Source: Halictus rubicundus
Lineage: Eukaryota > Arthropoda > Insecta > Hymenoptera > Halictidae
Direction of reading: 5' to 3'
Assembly: GCF_050948215.1 (NCBI RefSeq)
Contig: NC_135151.1
Location: forward strand, 4,194,220 to 4,258,219
DNA: 64,000 nucleotides
A model generated the notes under the pieces. The model was not told where the DNA came from. It was given only the letters and a program-made list of their open reading frames with translations, and did not search any database. The translations under genes were made by a program, and so were the position numbers. The number at the start of each line of letters is the position of its first letter. The stretch's first letter is position 1. This document shows positions 38,183 to 49,897 of this stretch, piece after piece.

Positions 38183-38260
38183 TCCTTAGCACTCGAATGC
38201 CCACTCCGAGACCCAACTAAAAATTGCCATACTATTATTTGAAACAATTTTTACCTTACT
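38183..38260. mobile_element. piggyBac-type MITE fragment (left end only)
   Basis: An exact TTAA (38179-38182) is followed by TCCTTAGCACTCGAATGCCC and a short stretch resembling the family interior, after which similarity fades. A matching solitary right end (cctcgagtgcaaaggg then TTAA) lies at about 42098-42119. Confidence 0.6.
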
Positions 38261-38458
38261 ATGCTTGTCTCTAAGAAGTTGCTAAAAGCTTAAGTGTACA
38301 ATGGAAATATCAGCAAAATGTCTCCGATTTTTAATTGAAGGTTAAGCTCGTTAACACTGAACCCACCACAGTCAAAAGACCGGTTTCTTATTTTACAATA
38401 ACTGAAATTACAGAGACACCTTCATGGGAACTTGTAGAAGTGTATATATATAATAATG

Positions 38459-38459
<1 letters not shown>

Positions 38460-38510
<51 letters not shown>
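38460..38510. repeat. (TA)n microsatellite
   Basis: About 24 TA units preceded by a shorter run. Confidence 0.97.
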
Positions 38511-38996
38511 TTCATTAAAAAATGGCGTAAAGTCGGAATAAATTCAATCTTGCCATTTTTAGAAACAATATGAACCGTTCACTTCTAATGTTTGGTACGT
38601 TTAGCGTCAAGAAAGAGAAAATCGATGTCTATTTAACCGTTATTAGTTGAAAAAAGAGGGCAGAAAATTTTGATTTCGCCTAAAGATCCGCAGTATGAAA
38701 AACGAGTAGCCAAAGGAAAGGGGATCGCAGGGAAGCAAACAAATGCGAGTCGTTGCATGCATGTCGGAATGCAAGTGCGTTCTTGCACAGGCACGCTGAA
38801 CGATTTGATAAGTCATCAGTCTCCCACGTGGCGTTTTGCACGCGACGCTGGGTCGCGTGGGTTATTTAAGCTAAATACGACAGCCGCAGCGCAATTTTCG
38901 GCAATGCAAAGAGAGCCTAGCCCGAAGTCATAAAGGGCGGGCCTTCGGCGCGAGTAAAATTTTCATTTGACCGAGCTGTAAGTGCATAGAAACGTT

Positions 38997-38997
38997 C

Positions 38998-39057
<60 letters not shown>
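38997..39057. repeat. (TC)n microsatellite
   Basis: About 28 TC units with a single interruption near the left end. Confidence 0.97.
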
Positions 39058-39058
<1 letters not shown>

Positions 39059-39354
39059 GTGTATGTGTCTGCGTGTGTTCATTGCCGGGCAGAGAGTGGG
39101 GCGTCATCGAGGATACTCTCTCTGAATGGAGGGTAGAAACTGAAAAGGGAAGAGCAGAGGGTGGGAGGAGGAGGAGGCACCCACCATTCGAGTATTATTG
39201 CGGTGCTGGCCACGGGAGGGTGAGGATGGGATATATCAACGGTTGGCGTTTATGTGGCGACCAACTGTCGAGTTAATATTCACGCGATTCAGCTTGACCC
39301 TCCCCCTCGGTCTCCTTCCTCCAGACGACGTCGCGAATTTCTCGGCTGCGAACC

Positions 39355-39792
39355 CCCTCGCCCTTCAGATTACCCGTCCCTTGTCCTTTCATCCCTCCTA
39401 GCTACCTACACCCGCTGTGCTAGCCTGATTCGCTAAGACAAGGAGGCTGAAATTGCCTTTGCAAACTGGGGATGCGTTTTCGAGAAATTGCTGAAAATGT
39501 TAGGTTAGTCCAAACACGTTTCTTTTGCAGTGTCACGCTGCGGTAACCCCGTGACACACAATTTACTTTCAAGATTTCAGAATGAAACGCGCTATTTAAT
39601 TCTTCGTACTATTATAATGGGGATACTTTTACTATCACCCTTCAGATTACCAAACATTTGTCTTTTCATCCCTCCAGGTTCTGCGAGCTTACACCCCACG
39701 TGATGCTGGGCCTGGTAAGACAAGGAATTGTCCTGGAATTGGCACTGTAAATAGGGGATGTATTTGGAAATTTGCAGAAAATGTTGGGGGTT
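39355..39792. repeat. Two diverged copies of a 150-bp block, 280 bp apart
   Basis: The block starting cccttcagattaccc and ctttcatccctcc at 39359-39506 recurs at 39638-39792 (cccttcagattacc, cttttcatccctcc). Both run through aagacaagga and end in gaaaatgtt. No reading frame is conserved between the copies. Confidence 0.75.
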
Positions 39793-40694
39793 GTTTCTGT
39801 AGAAGTTCAAGTGACTCATTTCCAAGCCCTCTTAAAGATTGCAAGAGACCATTTGGACGCTGTCCGATGCGACTTGACAATTTGTCAAATTATGTACGCA
39901 AATATCTTCACAGTTTCAGTTCCGATGAAATAAAAAATCTGAGACGCGTCATTTTCATCTGTTCTAGACTATGGATCTTCCTAAAAATTTTTAAGTTTCT
40001 TAAAAAATGTCCTAATATATAGTTTTCTTAAAAAATTTTAAATTTTCTTTAAAAATGAACAAACGACCATTACTCGAATTTGGATGGCTAAATTTTCAAT
40101 CACACGAGTGGAATGCAATCTGTAAAAATTGGTTGCTCACAGTAAAGGTTCTGAAGACTCGTGTTATCTCGGCCACGAGGGTAAACAACCCCTGAATAAA
40201 AAGGTCCTGTGTCCACAAATAAATTGGATCGAAGGACCAGGAAGTGGAATTTAATTTGAGTGTTTAAAAAGTGAAGATAGGATTAGAAGGGTTTGTGTGT
40301 CGTTCGAGAGATGAATTGGAAGGATAACACTCTTTGGGGTAGCTGGTGACAACCCCTAGTTGACACAGTGCAACAGAAAGCTCGAAACAGATGCATTCTG
40401 CAAATGGTTACTTCAAAAACTTTGAAAAGCTGTGATATTCTCAATTTTCAAGCCTTACATGCGTTTTGATCACCATATTGTTTAACAAACCAATTAGCAT
40501 GAGGTTCTTCGTAGAAGTTAGAAGAATTCGTTTATTAAAAAATTTCTTTACACATCACCTAGCAAACATTATATCTCCTAAAAAGAACTCAAATCTGGAT
40601 TAGATCTGGGCTAGCTGAAATTACACGAAACGACTCGGCAAATTTGAAAAATGTTACAAATTAGAAGGGTTAGTATACCAGAAAATTTCTCGTA
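39793..40694. other. No gene recognised
   Basis: AT-rich with short internal repeats such as cttaaaaaatgtcc and cttaaaaaattttaa at 39995-40045. Confidence 0.5.
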
Positions 40695-40904
40695 CACTAC
40701 CGCTCGAAAGTATCCCGACACCCCGCGGTGGATACATCGATGAATCTCGTATTTAATTTTAGTGTGGTATTGGTAAATTCCACACACGTAATTTTTAATT
40801 TAAAACGTTAGATATTTCATAAGAAAGTGATAAAAATCGACAATAACTTTTATGCAATGCTAATACATATTTCGCAAGTGTCCGGATACTTTTGAGCGGT
40901 AGTG
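40695..40904. mobile_element. mariner-type MITE, 210 bp
   Basis: The ends CACTACCGCTCGAAAGTATC and the inverse (gatacttttgagcggtagtg) pair over about 25 bp and are TA-flanked. This is the short-arm style of Tc1/mariner derivatives. No coding sequence. It sits 150 bp upstream of the signal-peptide exon. Confidence 0.9.
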
Positions 40905-41056
40905 TACGTATCATCTGGTGTGAACTAACTCTCCGATCTTCTCAACGAAAAGTCAATTGACTCGGTGTGATTTTAAGAGAGTTATTCTCATTTAAAAAAT
41001 ATTCGAATATACACAAAGGGTTGATGTGTCTGACGAAAATTAAATTTCTGTTGCAG

Positions 41057-41146
41057 AACGTATGGCGTATGGCCGACTCTATGGCATGGCATCGCGGGAC
41101 ATTGTTCTTTGCTTCTTTCTCGCCTCCTTCCTTTATTCAAGTTTCG
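41057..41146 (+). CDS. DIP/lachesin-like Ig protein, exon with start codon and signal peptide
   Basis: This exon opens after a good acceptor (tttctgttgcag, ending at 41056). An ATG at 41062 starts a frame with a hydrophobic stretch, residues 14-28 (IVLCFFLASFLYSSF), that looks like a secretory signal peptide. A second in-frame ATG at 41086 gives a shorter, more typical signal of about 20 residues. It ends at a strong donor (TTCG/gtaaga) leaving one base of a glycine codon. The next exon supplies the other two bases, so the reading frame is preserved across the junction. The family is cell-surface Ig proteins of neurons that bind Dpr proteins at synapses, so a secretory signal is expected. The acceptor before the ATG implies a further upstream, probably untranslated, exon that I cannot place. 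Assignment to the same gene rests on order, strand and phase; a chance exon is possible. Confidence 0.66.
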
Positions 41147-42850
41147 GTAAGAGTCAAATGATATTTCGGGGCTCGAGTACTCCTCACCCGATTACCAAGC
41201 CCGAAGCTAGGAAACAGGAAGAGAAGAGGGAGGTACCATACCCCAAGAAAGAGCGAGAGAGAGAGAGAGAGAGAGTGAGAGAGAGGAAGAGAGGGACCTA
41301 GTAGAAGTTTCAATTGGCCGCAATACGAAGCGAAAGTTACAAGTTTTTAATCCCTACAAAATCATGGGAACGAATCTCACCGTTGTATCCGTAATAGCAT
41401 CCCGCCGTACTTTTTCTCCAGGCTTTCTGTCCCTCCTCCACCTTCTCTCCCCATCCCCCGTTGCGTTTCTTTGCTCCACTTTTCGGTAAGAATCAAATAA
41501 AATGCTTCTAAAAGCACTATCGGGAGTCCTCGGCTTCCCGTAAAAGCATTCCCGCGAACCAGGCAAGCCAGAAATTACGTGTACATCCGAACGTTACGAT
41601 TGTTTCTTCCACCCGGGGCGAATTAAAAAGCAAATTTCGCTCGTTAGGCGCGCCAACAAACTCCTACAGGCTGATTCAACCGCGGACCTCGCGGAAACGC
41701 CGTTTCTCCGGCTAATTCTCGCGAAAAATCCGCCGGCTCTCTACAAACACTCATAGGAAGCCCAGACAGTAGGATTTTCGAAAGTGGACGCTATAAATTA
41801 GCGTAACGTGTCGCCGGACTGTGAATTTCGAGTCTGAAAAAAATATTTAATTTGCTATTCTTCTGCTTGAAACAGTGCTACACGTTTTTATTAATTTTCT
41901 CTCATTTTTATTATATGGAAGTGACCCCTAGGGTGTAAACGTTTTTACGGTAACTGTAAACGTGGGTGTTTTCGTGTCGAATGCATTTTTTTAGTTCTTT
42001 AAAACAAATCTGGAAAAATTCATATAGTACCTTCGAACGTGCTACGTTGACCCTTTTTCACTCCGGAATTTTTTCGACACCTGTTAAATGTTGCCTCAGC
42101 CTCGAGTGCAAAGGGTTAATTTAACATATTATCGCCTGGACACGAATGAACCCCCTCTACAGTTTATAAGGGTTAACCGATTTGGAAAATGAGCGGCTCG
42201 GATGGCAAGGTGTCAAAGAAAAAACGACGACAAATATACAATAGTCGTCTATATTATTCACAAATAAAATCAATACGTGAAATATGAATTGTTTATGACT
42301 CTCCGTGTAAAGCATTCCGTTGTGTACTTTTCATTTAGAATAAATATCAGAAAGATAGAAATAGGAAAAGCAATGGGGTGGTTCATGGAGCAATATTCTT
42401 TACGGGCGTCACAAAAGGGCGTAGCAGGAAAAAAGTAACTGGGCGCAATATTTTTCTGCGACGTTCTAATATTAGACGGGCGACAGGAGTTCAGCAGACC
42501 ATAAATCTCGCGGCGGTAGATTTGAATCGGCCTGTACGAGGCGTCGATAAAAGCGCCGCGGTTCAATTTATTCGATGCCGGGCGTCCGATTGCAACGGAC
42601 AATTATTATTTAACAAGGCGAAACTCGCGAAGCATGCCCTGGTTATGCGACGCCCTTTCCCCTCTAGTTCCCTTTCTCTGTCGAATTCGATTCATGGCGA
42701 ACCTGCGAAACAGCTATCTACCGATTTCGGTGATTTTTGGATATATTATAAAAATCGATACGTTGAGCAACGTTTTCCTTTGCACATTAGCGACGCGTGC
42801 CAAAGACGTGCAAGACAGACAGAATTCACTGCACGGTTAGGAATCCAATT
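41147..42850 (+). other. First part of intron 1 of the Ig gene
   Basis: It includes a GA microsatellite (41250-41285), a solitary piggyBac-MITE right end (about 42098-42119) and a GC-richer stretch at 42380-42850 with a 159-codon frame that has no known features. Confidence 0.5.
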
Positions 42851-44220
42851 AAGGTAAAGGTATCAGTAGTTGACCAGTTAAGAGAAGTTTATCACGCAAA
42901 CAACAGTAACCGCTTGCTCTGTCATCAAATAGCGACAGTCGATGCCTGAAGACACTCTTTAAGTCTTCTAGATTATGTAACAATGCCACTTTTAAAAAAA
43001 AGTTTACTTATACAAATTTAAGGAACATATTTAAAAATTCTGTAATTGCTTCAGAAGTTGACCACTCTTAAACATGAAAAATCTAGTAATTGACCTTCTC
43101 TTCGTTAGTAGTTGACCACTTATACTAGAAAGAGGGTTAAAGCAATAATGTTGGGAATCATTTTAGTATCATTTAGTTTTAACAATTACTAGCACAAATT
43201 ACAATTAAAGAATAAAATAAGAAATAAAATAAATCAATTCCATAAAAAGTTCAATTCAGGAACAGAGTAGACGTTGCGAGTTCTGCTCGATTTCGTGGGC
43301 TCATTGATATGAGAAAGTACAGCCTTCCACTCGTAGTCCAGCACATCAGGCTTGTCTGGCCACTTCCATAATCGCCCGTACATTTTCATGGACGAAATAG
43401 TCGCTTTTGTTTTAGTTACACGAAGAATTTTTCCAAAAAAAAAAATTTCATCGTCTCTTCAGAATAATTTCTAAAGGAGCCCTTGATAGGAGGCATCTCT
43501 CGATAAGTAATGAAATAACTTCTGAAATAAATAATTAAATAAATGCATTTTAATTTTCCGTTGGTATTTATAATGTCACGCACATGGCTGTTTTAAAAGA
43601 CACTGATCAATACTTGACCGTGAATGCAATCAATAGTTGACCATGTGGTCATCCTCTAAAACACAGCATGCTACAAAATTTATAATTATATTTTGTACTC
43701 TTAACAATCGTAGATGTAAAATGGATACATTATAAGTCGTAAACAAATTTAAACCAGTCACGTTAGTAATTGATCACGCCTGTCAACTTCTAAAAATTGT
43801 TCAAAAACAATATTCAATATTTGACCACCTAATAAACTATTGTTTTTCAGGTTAGAATAACAAAAACAATGCATTTATCACTTATAAAACTCTGTGAGAA
43901 TATAAACAGCAAATAATTCGGTCGCGAAAAGTTCACAACGTATAGATTTCTTTACCTGAACCGTACAGCTTTTCTTAACAGAAACGTTAAGGAAATAGAG
44001 ATATATCAGCATGTTACTAACCTTAATGAATTCAAACGTCCGTTATTACTATGCATACTTCACTTCGCATGCAATTCTTTTGAAATTTAAACAACAGATA
44101 GCATGGCATCCGAGATTCACTTTCATCAAAAGTGCACAGCTCATAAAAACCTTATTTTTTATGTTTTTCTATAAAATGGTCAACTACTGGTACCTGGTCA
44201 ACTACTGGTGCCTTTACCTT
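42851..44220. mobile_element. 1.37-kb element with repeated AGTAGTTGACCA motifs
   Basis: The ends are AAGGTAAAGG followed by a TTGACC motif, and the inverse on the right. The motif (A/C)AG(T/A)A(G/A)TTGACCA or a close variant recurs in + orientation at about 42866, 43052, 43085, 43107, 43610, 43632, 43764 and 43815. It appears in minus orientation twice at the right end (44178-44209). Between them is a broken small frame (43234-43496). I do not recognise the family. Its place in intron 1 of the Ig gene suggests insertion after the gene formed, but it could be an older resident. Confidence 0.7.
43234..43496 (-). pseudogene. Small broken frame inside the TTGACC element
   Basis: From an ATG at 43496 the minus strand reads MPPIKGSFRNYSEETMK, then meets a run of 11 T (43435-43445 on the + strand as A). 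A shift of frame there continues as GKILRVTKTKATISSMKMYG, RLWKWPDKPDVLDYEWKAVL and SHINEPTKSSRTRNVYSVPE to a TGA at 43234. The opening RNYSEETM is reminiscent of the Psq/pogo-type helix-turn-helix start of some transposases. That is a weak, by-eye resemblance. The length (about 85 residues) means at most a remnant. Confidence 0.4.
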
Positions 44221-44391
44221 ACTGTGGGGGTGCCAATTACTGTGCCCATACTTAATTATACTTATTTTTAAAGCATAGGCAATATTAAAAAGGAGATATT
44301 ACATTTTTTTCATTAAAATCAGTTAATATATATGCTATAGATCTGTAGGCACACGAATTAGTACCCCCACAGTAATTGGGTTCCTTACCCT
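44221..44391. mobile_element. AGGGTAAGG MITE, left tip missing (copy 1)
   Basis: The left arm starts at actgtgggggtgccaattac and the right arm ends agtaattgggttccttaccct. The family tip AGGGTAAGGGACCC survives only on the right. The left edge abuts the TTGACC element, so one insertion or deletion removed the tip. The full family member is at 61325-61523. Confidence 0.72.
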
Positions 44392-46487
44392 AGTACCGAC
44401 AGTTTTTAACGAATATTTCGGGCATTAAGCGAGATCGACGCTATCATGCGCAGTAAAAAGTTGTTCGAAATGCTGGGATTTAGAAGATATCCAAAAATCA
44501 TCGAAATCGGACGGGTAGGTTCCGCAGGTTCACCCGATTCATTTTCCCGACCCCAAGGTCCGCGCGTGCCACGCGACAAAAAGCGCGTCGGAGAAAAGGA
44601 GCGAGGCTGAATGGCCGACGGGAAAAGAATTATTGCCACTATAACTTTGCCAGCGTGCCGTTCCCATGAATCTATGCGCGGCCGATATGCATGACGAACT
44701 AGATTAAGCCGATCGGTAAAAGAGATGTAAAGATTAAGAGAAATCAATATCGGCCCCGGAAGGATGAACGCTCTGCGAGCGAAAGAGGGACAGAGAGTGA
44801 GAGGGGGGGGGGGGGTGAACGAGGTTTCCTCGAACATAGATTTCGAACAGAGATTTTAGAAGATAATATTTGTCCGACTACCGAGTACAGGGTGTAAAAC
44901 TGAACTTGTTACAATCGCAGATCTCGAAGGCTAAATATGAACCCACTGCACAGTTTTGGTATTGTAATTTCTCGATCGCGCCCCGCTAACAAATGGCACG
45001 TTTAAAATGGAAATGGGGACGTCGAGGAACGCTGGCAATGGATATATAGTGTGTCGTGGAAATCTTCTGCAAACTCGTGCCTCGACGCTGTGCCGATCCT
45101 TTAATAATTTTCATAATTTTTAGAACACCGAGATTAACGACCGAGTTGGATTTTTATTAAACAGCTGGGATCCCGCACGAGATTTATTTCAATTTCAACT
45201 TGTCTATACAATTTTGATATTCACTGTGTTGAGAATGAAAGTAATTCGAATATCAACATTTTTAGATTGCATCGTTTTAAAAAGGAAAATGTAGCGACAT
45301 AAAATTTGTTGTTTCTGTAATTTTCTAAGCAATTGAAGACGCAGTATGTTGTAAAGTTTGCACTACCGGTTAATATCTTGAGTTAGCAGAATTGTTAAAC
45401 CCCCGTTCCGAAACCTTAATTCCGCACTCCCCCTCCCCCTTCTTCTCTCACCCTTTTTGTCATTTTCAATTATCAAAGTTTTCCAAGTGCAGTTGTGCGT
45501 TTCCAATTTGAAATCTTAAGAAGTTAGATTGAAAATAAAAGCGAACGGAAGAACTAAAAACTGAAATTTCAACGTCTTTCGGATCTCTCCATCGCTCACG
45601 TTGGGATACAGTATGGTTTAAACAGATGGATGAATGATGAATGATGAATGAAAACTTGCGAACTTCGAGGTATAACAGGAAACTGGAGTTTCGGTGTACA
45701 CGAACGTGATTACCGGAGTGCGGATCTTTATGCAAATATAGATATATTTGTGCGCCGATATGGAGAAATTGTGATCAAACAAAAATTTATCCTGTTCGTT
45801 AAAAATTCTACTATGCTTCAAAGAAGATAAAAATCATATTAACATATTCGAGTACCTACATTGTTCGAATAAATTTCATCCAAAAACAGCCGTTTGCTTT
45901 TAATTGAAATTTTTCTAGCTGAAATACATAAATTAATTGAACGTCACTAGATTGTATATTAGATTTTTCTTCAGAATTGTATGTCAATTGCGATCCAACT
46001 TACTTCTCAAAATTTAAATGATGCTTATCTATGTGAAGAATTTCCAATTTAAAATCTATTAAGTATTTATCAATATATATAATTATCAATATATAATTTT
46101 GGAAGTCCAGAAATACTATAAGTGCATAAAATCTGCAATAATAATTGTACATGATTGAAAACATCAAAAGGGAACTGTTCAGCATCAGAATAAAAAATGT
46201 CATTGCTTTTCTATTAGATCGGACTTAAATGTCTAGACATTAAAAAAAGTAGATTTGTATCCCGGAAACCATTCAATCAAAGTTCAGCAAAAGACGTTTG
46301 TTTAAACCAAATTCCCTCAGGATCCGGGCGCAGGTTATACCGCTTTTCTTTTGACAAAACTCTATGATTGTGCATTGCACTCAGCTTTGCGGCTCTGTGT
46401 GTAGTAGTTTTGCAATGCGAGCGCGGGCTAATTAGATATAAAGTTGCCGGATCGTTAATTACACGATCGTTAATTATGCCGAGCCAG
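44392..46487 (+). other. Rest of intron 1 of the Ig gene
   Basis: A solitary MITE left end (acagggtgtaaaactgaa) lies at 44888 and a G run at 44803. The 143-codon minus-strand frame at 44406-44837 ends in low complexity and is not supported as a gene. Confidence 0.5.
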
Positions 46488-46609
46488 GTCAAGCGATGCC
46501 AAAGTCCGAGCTCGAGCCCGAATTTCTAGCACTCCTGGAGAACCATACGGTCATTCAAGGTCGTAACGTCTCCTTCACCTGCATCGTTAATCATCTTCAA
46601 TCTTACAAG
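46488..46609 (+). CDS. DIP/lachesin-like Ig protein, exon 2 (first half of Ig domain 1)
   Basis: In the frame of exon 1 this gives residues 29-69. It has a short linker, then EPEF, an A-strand (LLENHTVIQGRNVSFTC) with the first Ig cysteine at residue 60, and ends at HLQSYK. The PEF-x(n)-G-R-x-V-x-F-T-C pattern matches the start of the first Ig domain of insect Dpr-interacting proteins and lachesins (family knowledge). N47-H-T is a possible N-glycosylation site. The donor is clear (AAG/gtaatt, phase 0), at the place where this family has an intron just before VAW. The acceptor (gccgagccag at 46487) has a poor pyrimidine tract, but it is the choice that joins exon 1 in phase. A start a few codons later cannot be excluded. 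An in-frame ATG at 46496 exists but is unlikely to be the true start, as it would leave no signal peptide. Confidence 0.88.
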
Positions 46610-47953
46610 GTAATTGCATCCACGTGTCGGTGTGTAATTAGTAAGTCGATTAGGGGCGTGCCAGGTCGAAATAGTACACTGCCGGCCGGCCGGGGACCTA
46701 ATTCAAACAGACCAATTTTTCGAAATGTCACTAAAATCAACCAATACCAATCAATATGTGCCAATTATGCAGGTCAGAAACGTTCCTCAATTTTATTCGC
46801 TTACCTATAGTTTCTTCTTAACCCAAAATACTGGCACATACATTGAAAATGTTGGATTCAGTATCATTTGCAATTCGGATCATTTAAATGATTTTTTTAT
46901 TGAGAAGCTGTAAGCTGTTTTGTGTCACTTGAAAGTGTATACGATTCTTACAGCTTCTTACGATTCAATAGAAAATTGTTTGGTAACAAATCATTTTGAT
47001 AACCACATACGTTGATACCTCCATTTTTCATCATGTTCACGATTATTCTCATTTTTGATAAGTATACCTATTTACAAAGGGAAAAGATCACGATCGAGAC
47101 ATATGAATGGAGATCCGATTTTCAATTAATAAATTCAACACCCAATATAATTTTTACATTGAACTTCTTGTGTCTCTTTATAAGGCAAAACATTTTTTGC
47201 TGGACCAAAAGCATTCGATCATATTCGTGTCTTTAATTAGCATCGTTATTTTCACGCATCACAGTTTAATTACCAAGGGTTAAAATCGTTTCATTTATTT
47301 CTAAAAAATTCATTCCCGAGGAGGTTAAGTAATTCATTTTATTATTCTGAAACGAAAAGTAAGATTTAAAAGCAAATTGAAAAGATAAGACACTTTGTGT
47401 CACATTTTGCTCAAAAGAAACATAATTGGAAGGATTTGCGTGTAAAAAATAATGTCGTCTGTTGTTCATGGTAGTGTGTGTGTGTGTGATCCGTTTGAGT
47501 TATGCCTAATAAATCTCAAGCCAGCGTGAAACGATGTCACGCGGAGTTGATTGGAATTGCGTATGGTTGCGACACGGTGAAGTCTGCGTTTACAGGTTTT
47601 ACGTTCGCGTGCAGTCACTGTAAAAACTTACCGGCAGATATTACCGGAGTTTACCGCGATATTCCGGTCGTATACAGGGATCGTTGCCAGAGAAATCTAG
47701 ATACGAACGTGACCGGTACCGGGTGTCCAAAAAGAACAGCCGCAACGCCAACCTGTTAACAGGTCGACCTCTCCTCACCCCACATTGTATTTTTGGCAAT
47801 TTTCATCTCTTCCTTTAACCCCTTCTCCAACCCCTCCTTTAAGCCCTTCGTTAAATATTTCTTTAACCTTTTCTTCAACTCATTCGTCAATCCTTTCTTT
47901 AAATACTTTTTTATTTATTTATTAACTCTCAGACAGTCCACCTTACAACTGTA

Positions 47954-48556
47954 CAGGGTGAGTCACCTAACGTTTGCACCTCAAATATCTTTGTTGTTTC
48001 TAAAGATCTTTACTGTTGATAAAGGTCACCTTGACTTTTTTAAAATGGAACCACTCTTTTTTAAACACCTACAATGATAGTCCCTTTCATTAGGAATTCA
48101 GTGACAATAATTATTCCAAGGTCATTCAAGGTCACAGACAGAGTAAACGTATAAGATTTAGAATATGAAAGCAGAATACGTTTATCACAGTTGAGACTTG
48201 TAGTAAATAGTAAACATACTATGATCGTAGTTAAAGTAAACATACTAAGGTCCTTCAATGTTATTGTTATTCAGCATTCTTAATTACTATCAGTATGTTA
48301 CCAAACGCTATATGGAATAATATAGTCACTGAATTCCTAATGAAAGGGACTATCATTGTAGGTGTTTAAAATAGGGTGGTTCCATTTAAAAAAGTCAAGG
48401 TGACCTTGATATCTCTAAAAAATTACATAAAAACAACATTTTTTTATGGCATCGTGTCAGCCCAATTGTACCATTCAACTTTGTCCTTACCATATTTTAC
48501 GTATCTTTAGAAACAACAAAGATATTTGAGGTGCAAACGTTGGGTGACTCACCCTG
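47954..48556. mobile_element. CAGGGTGAGTCACC MITE, 603 bp (copy 1)
   Basis: TA-flanked ends, CAGGGTGAGTCACCTAACG and its inverse. The arms share ctcaaatatctttgttgttt, the aaggtcaccttgac block and acctacaatgatagtccctt. The right arm carries about 80 extra bases (catcgtgtcagcccaattgt region) that the left arm lacks but copy 2 retains. It lies in intron 2 of the Ig gene. Confidence 0.92.
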
Positions 48557-48685
48557 TATAATTGATAATTCGACTGAAAAATGAGTAGATCAAATCCCAA
48601 ACAGTAAAAATATTCCAAGGATATAAAAATATTGTTCTATTACTGTTGACTTATTAAGACGATTAGGGAAAGAATTGAATGCATA

Positions 48686-49150
48686 CGGGGTGAGTCACCT
48701 AACACGTTTGCATCTCAAATATCTTTGTTGTTTTTAAAGATACGTCAAATGTCTTCCGGACAAAGTTGAATGGCTCAATGGGGCTCGCAGGATGCCATAG
48801 AAACAATGTTTTTGTTATTTTTTTTTAGAAATCTCAAGGTCACCTTCATTTTTTTAAACGGGATCACCCTTTTTGTGAACCCCTACGATGATAGCCCCTT
48901 TCACTAGAAATTCAGTGACTATAATTACTGAAGGTCATTCAAGGTCACAGACAGTGGAGACGTATAAAATTTAAGAAGATTATTTTTGTTAAAAGATAGC
49001 GTACAGATGAGTGCTCCAACAACAGTTGAAGATGTGCATCAGCGTACCATCACATCATGCACGAATATATCACCTTACAGGCACTTGTCAGAGTTCTACG
49101 TTTCCTCAGCCTGTGACCTTAACTGACCTTGAGTAATTATTAGTAGCTCC
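48686..49150. mobile_element. CAGGGTGAGTCACC MITE, decayed copy 2
   Basis: It starts CGGGGTGAGTCACCTAACAC, 130 bp after copy 1 and in the same orientation. Its left arm keeps the stretch missing from the left arm of copy 1 (ttccggacaaagttgaatgg). The right arm is only recognisable as weak inverse traces near 49110-49140 (ctgaccttgagtaattatt), so the end is approximate. Confidence 0.75.
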
Positions 49151-49860
49151 ATATTTTGCAATGAAGTCACACAATTTTTATTTGCCTGAGAAATCCGGTC
49201 TATTGGAAATATTTAGGACTATTCAGCAACAGTAATCATCTCGAAACAAAATTCTCCTCGTCGCGCAATGTACCTCGAATAACGAGCTCATTCCAAAAAG
49301 AACGAGCACGTAATCGTCATTCTGCACGTCCGAAAACGTCCGCGCAAGGCCGTAAAACTACCTCGAGGAGAATAAATTGACAAAGCTCGAAGTCGAAGAC
49401 GAAGTTGTTGTCGAAGGAAAGCTGCAATCCGCGAGTTTCCAAACGATTGTCCGTCCACAATATCACGAATCATATCTGGTAGCTGAACGATATTTCTCCG
49501 GGAACGCGGGCCTCAGCTGAAAACAATGCCAAAACGAGATGATCCGTCCCCTCTCCTCGTTCGGGCAGGTAAATCACGCAACACAAGGGGAGCCTACATG
49601 TATGTTGATAATGATAAACCGTGTGGACGTATATATATGTGTGTGTGTGTGCGTGTGTACGTGCAGGTTTCTCGATCAGTTCTGACCAGAGAAGCCCCTT
49701 GTGGGACAGAGCTGCCGAGTAATTCACTTTCGAGAAGAAGTCCAAGTTTGATTGCGCGCCCGAATCGACAATCGCTTCTATCGCGAGATGAAACGTTCTT
49801 GGCGCGTGTTCAGAGGATTTCGTCCTCGTGGATTCCGAGAATGGAACGGGAGAGAGTATA

Positions 49861-49897
<37 letters not shown>

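Noticed and set aside
43234..43430. Resemblance of LWKWPDKP to the WRWPDL motif of SMAD MH1 domains
   Set aside because: Only a few residues match and the zinc-binding residues expected nearby are absent.
44406..44837. 143-codon minus-strand frame
   Set aside because: Begins in a low-complexity Pro/Ser region over a G run, has no signal or domain, and lies in the intron of a + strand gene.
46496..46810. 104-codon continuous frame at Ig exon 2
   Set aside because: Only the part up to 46609 is exon. Beyond the donor the frame loses Ig similarity, and the missing half of the fold is at 61990.
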